Source of the DNA: an uncultured Clostridium sp.
GTDB lineage: Bacteria; Bacillota_A; Clostridia; Lachnospirales; Lachnospiraceae
Direction of reading: 5' to 3'
DNA: 6,104 bases
Assembly (NCBI GenBank): GCA_947174825.1
Contig: CAMWKN010000111.1
Span: 1-6,104, forward strand
The notes below the pieces were generated by a model. The model was not told the DNA's origin. It ran no database searches and worked only from the letters and a program-made list of their open reading frames with translations. Shown in pieces: positions 4,291-6,104 of this stretch. Position numbers and translations under genes: made by a program. The stretch's first letter is position 1. Each line of letters starts with the position of its first letter.

Positions 4291-6104
4291 GCAGGGGAGG
4301 GAACCATTGAGTTAGGAACGTTAAAGAATCATGGTACCTACTATACATATCCAGATGCCAGTGTCAAAATGTCAAATACGAATAAGAAGTTTTATGACAT
4401 GACAGTTCTGGTTGATTCTGGATATTTTAAGATTCCACATAGTCAGATGGACGGTGTCAAGGGAACTGGTATTTTGACAGATGGTAAGATGGATTCTTTT
4501 GATAAGTTTGAAGATGTTTCACAATCTAGCAGTTATTCCGCTGTTATGTTCACATGGAAGAACGGAATTACCAAGTCAAAGATTGAGGAATTTATCAGCA
4601 GAATTCAATTTTCTACCACGGGATCCAGCAGTCAGGTGGTGTCTATTTCTGCAACTACCATGAGTAGTGATGAGCAGGTAGCATCGGTAAATGGTAGAAA
4701 TATCTTTTTGAAGTATTTCAATGGTCATTTTTATGGTTTTGTAGATACTATGGTAACATGGGAAAGTGCCTATAAATACACTAAGACAGCTGATTTCCAT
4801 GGTGTGAAGGGGTATCTGGCAACGATTACATCCCGTGCAGAAGATCGTTTTATCTATTCCAATTGGGGATCTTTGAATAGTTATGGATATAGAGGATGGA
4901 TTGGCTGTACCCGTGCAAAACTGGCAGATGACAGCAATTATTCTGATGCAGATACTAAGTGGAAACCATTGGATAAGATTAATGCTGCTGGTATTGATCT
5001 GACGAAAGACTTTGTTTGGAGATGGGTATCTGGACCAGAGGCAGGTGTGGAATTTGGTTATCAGAATCATGCCTATGGGCAGACCCATCGTGATGACGGT
5101 AAATATGATGGTGGATTTGTAGCAAAGAATGGAATGTTTTCAAACTGGGGAAATTCCAATAATGTGGAGCCAAATGGTGGTGGCGAGACTGATGAGGCAT
5201 TTGGATATTATGGACAATATGAAGAAGGACGTTGGAATGATTATGATGCAAGTCAGACTTTAGCTTATTATATTGAGTTTGGTGGAAATCCAGGGGATGA
5301 CCAGAAACTGAAAGATGAGTTGGGGGATGTAATCTATTCAGCAACAAAGGATTCCGATGACACAATTAGTGATGGTAAAGAAGGTCGGAAACCGTTACGT
5401 GGTGATGTAGAAATTCTTAATAGAGATCCATATAAAAACTGTACAGCAGGTTCTCCATTAGAGGCTGATATTGCTGATATTTTGGAGAGCAATTCTGATT
5501 GGGATTTAGATCCGGATGAGGATCTGACCTATCAGTGGTATACACAGGAGAACGAAGGTATTCCGGTGCCGATTCAGGGGGCTACTGATAAGACCTATAC
5601 CATAACAGATGATGATTTAGGTAAGAAAATTATTGTTTGGGTCACTGTAGAAAAAGCGGATGAAAATGGAGAGATGCAAAAATACACTGCAGAGTCTCCT
5701 GCATTGGATACATCTAAGGGTAAAAATAAAACAGTCAAAATCGGTGGTGTGGTTGCCATTGAGAAAACCGGAGATGAAGCCAATGGTGATCCGATTTTGA
5801 AAGCAAATATTGATGGCATTACACCAGAGGGAGTAAAGCCGGTTCTGGATTACCAGTGGTATATCTATGATCCGGAAAAAGAGGGCACTGGTGAGAATCC
5901 ATATACAAGGATTGATGGAGCTACGGATCCTACCTATACCGTACCGGTGGAGAACCAAGGAAAGCAGTTAGTTGTTACAGTTACACCGGATGAGGTAAGA
6001 GGTGAGGGTTACGATGGAGCGGTTACTTCTGTTCCATATACAGTAGTGGATAAGAATACACCGAAGACACCGATTTCCGGCGTACTTACCATTGAGAATA
6101 AGAC
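4177..6104 (+). CDS. Large secreted C-type-lectin-domain surface protein, paralog 2 (3' partial)
   Basis: Open for 642 full codons to the window edge with no stop. ATG 4177 is preferred over the in-frame ATG at 4171 because AGGAGG (4162-4167) lies 9 nt upstream of 4177 but only 3 nt from 4171. Residues 1-38 form a signal peptide: basic start KQKGRRAGRR, hydrophobic core about 12-32, AKA cleavage motif at 36-38. Residues 43-175 match the N-terminal domain of paralog 1. Residues 177-370 are a CTLD with GYLATITSRAED, WVSGP, EPN (331-333) and WND (353-355). Ig-like repeats start near 409 (YQWY at about 452 and 560), and a third is entered at about 632. It has its own promoter and leader and lies head-to-tail behind paralog 1. 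Inferred role is the same as for paralog 1 but with a clearly different lectin head. The C-terminal half, including any anchor, is outside the window. Confidence 0.9.
   Translation, partial: MKQKGRRAGRRLASLLLAFAMIIGMLSGPVFVKQTAKAAGEGTIELGTLKNHGTYYTYPDASVKMSNTNKKFYDMTVLVDSGYFKIPHSQMDGVKGTGILTDGKMDSFDKFEDVSQSSSYSAVMFTWKNGITKSKIEEFISRIQFSTTGSSSQVVSISATTMSSDEQVASVNGRNIFLKYFNGHFYGFVDTMVTWESAYKYTKTADFHGVKGYLATITSRAEDRFIYSNWGSLNSYGYRGWIGCTRAKLADDSNYSDADTKWKPLDKINAAGIDLTKDFVWRWVSGPEAGVEFGYQNHAYGQTHRDDGKYDGGFVAKNGMFSNWGNSNNVEPNGGGETDEAFGYYGQYEEGRWNDYDASQTLAYYIEFGGNPGDDQKLKDELGDVIYSATKDSDDTISDGKEGRKPLRGDVEILNRDPYKNCTAGSPLEADIADILESNSDWDLDPDEDLTYQWYTQENEGIPVPIQGATDKTYTITDDDLGKKIIVWVTVEKADENGEMQKYTAESPALDTSKGKNKTVKIGGVVAIEKTGDEANGDPILKANIDGITPEGVKPVLDYQWYIYDPEKEGTGENPYTRIDGATDPTYTVPVENQGKQLVVTVTPDEVRGEGYDGAVTSVPYTVVDKNTPKTPISGVLTIENK
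4705..5286 (+). other. C-type lectin-like domain of paralog 2
   Basis: Residues 177-370. It has the same landmarks as in paralog 1: GYLATITSRAEDRFIY (4810-4857), GWIGC, WRWVSGPE, EPN (5167-5175), GYYGQY, GRWND (WND 5233-5241) and YYIEFGG. By eye it is roughly 55-60% identical to the paralog 1 domain, with indels: an insertion around NSYGY before the GWIGC strand and a deletion just before EPN. Only one cysteine remains (in GWIGC), so no disulfide can form inside the domain. EPN and WND are both intact, which argues that calcium and sugar binding are retained. Confidence 0.8.
5401..6104 (+). repeat. Ig-like 'YQW' repeats in paralog 2 (third truncated by window end)
   Basis: Unit A starts at 5401 (GDVEILNRDPY), unit B at about 5731 and unit C at about 6070 (PISGVLTIENK). 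They align without gaps to the units of paralog 1 at a constant offset of 4289 bp. Unit A carries scattered changes, whereas much of unit B is identical in DNA. The function is inferred to be the same stalk. Confidence 0.7.
5737..5888 (+). repeat. 152-bp perfect direct repeat, copy 2 (with 1448-1599)
   Basis: Second copy, in paralog 2. The immediate flanks already differ (GTA versus GTC on the left, ACC versus ACT on the right), which gives sharp edges to the identical patch. Confidence 0.9.

Noticed and set aside
3857..4307. Two overlapping minus-strand reading frames across the intergenic region
   Set aside because: They run through the terminator, promoter and the coding start of paralog 2, have no convincing ribosome binding site, and encode sequence with no recognisable domain.
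395..5286. Target gene of a diversity-generating retroelement, since such targets often carry a CTLD
   Set aside because: No reverse transcriptase or template repeat lies in the window, the CTLD is near the N-terminus instead of at the C-terminus, and the differences between the two heads include indels and silent changes spread over the domain, not an adenine-focused block.
4576..5365. Minus-strand reading frames inside paralog 2 (and similar ones inside paralog 1)
   Set aside because: These are antisense to a well-supported coding region, have low-complexity compositions, and are explained by the codon pattern of the real gene.
1448..5888. Insertion sequence or transposon flanked by the 152-bp direct repeats
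   Set aside because: The repeats lie in frame inside homologous domains of two paralogs, and no transposase or terminal inverted repeats are present between them.

Overview
The window holds two tandem genes on the + strand. They encode very large, secreted, paralogous surface proteins, and neither is complete: the first is entered a little after its signal peptide and ends at 3886, the second starts at 4177 and runs off the right edge. The base composition is moderately AT-rich. A sigma-A type promoter (TTGACA, 17 bp, extended TGnTACAAT), a strong AGGAGG ribosome binding site, a classic rho-independent terminator and lysine-rich Big2-like C-terminal domains together suggest a low-GC Gram-positive anaerobe of the Clostridia. 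A gut Lachnospiraceae-type organism is my best guess, by inference only.

Layout. 2-3886: paralog 1, with (in order) an unclassified N-terminal domain, a C-type lectin-like domain (CTLD) with EPN and WND calcium/sugar-site motifs, three Ig-like 'YQW' repeats, an unclassified beta-rich stretch, two copies of a roughly 110-residue tandem repeat, a helical linker and a 174-residue, extremely lysine-rich C-terminus resembling two Big2 domains. 3887-4176: intergenic region with a small UUCG hairpin, a strong terminator, a promoter overlapped by a 7-bp inverted repeat, a leader hairpin followed by a T6 run, and the RBS. 4177-6104: paralog 2, with signal peptide, the same N-terminal domain, the CTLD and the first Ig-like repeats; the rest lies outside the window.

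The two proteins look like calcium-dependent sugar-binding adhesins or glycan-capture proteins, with a binding head near the N-terminus, a long repetitive stalk, and a basic C-terminus that may hold the protein to the cell envelope without a sortase motif. The terminator and separate promoter between the genes indicate independent transcription, so one head could be expressed without the other.

The most notable pattern is the uneven divergence of the paralogs. The lectin heads differ at many silent and non-silent sites and carry loop indels. A stretch of the Ig stalk is perfectly identical over 152 bp at a constant in-frame offset of 4289 bp. This suggests recent gene conversion or recombination, and a possible way to swap lectin heads on a shared stalk. 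No retroelement, CRISPR array, RNA gene or insertion sequence was seen.
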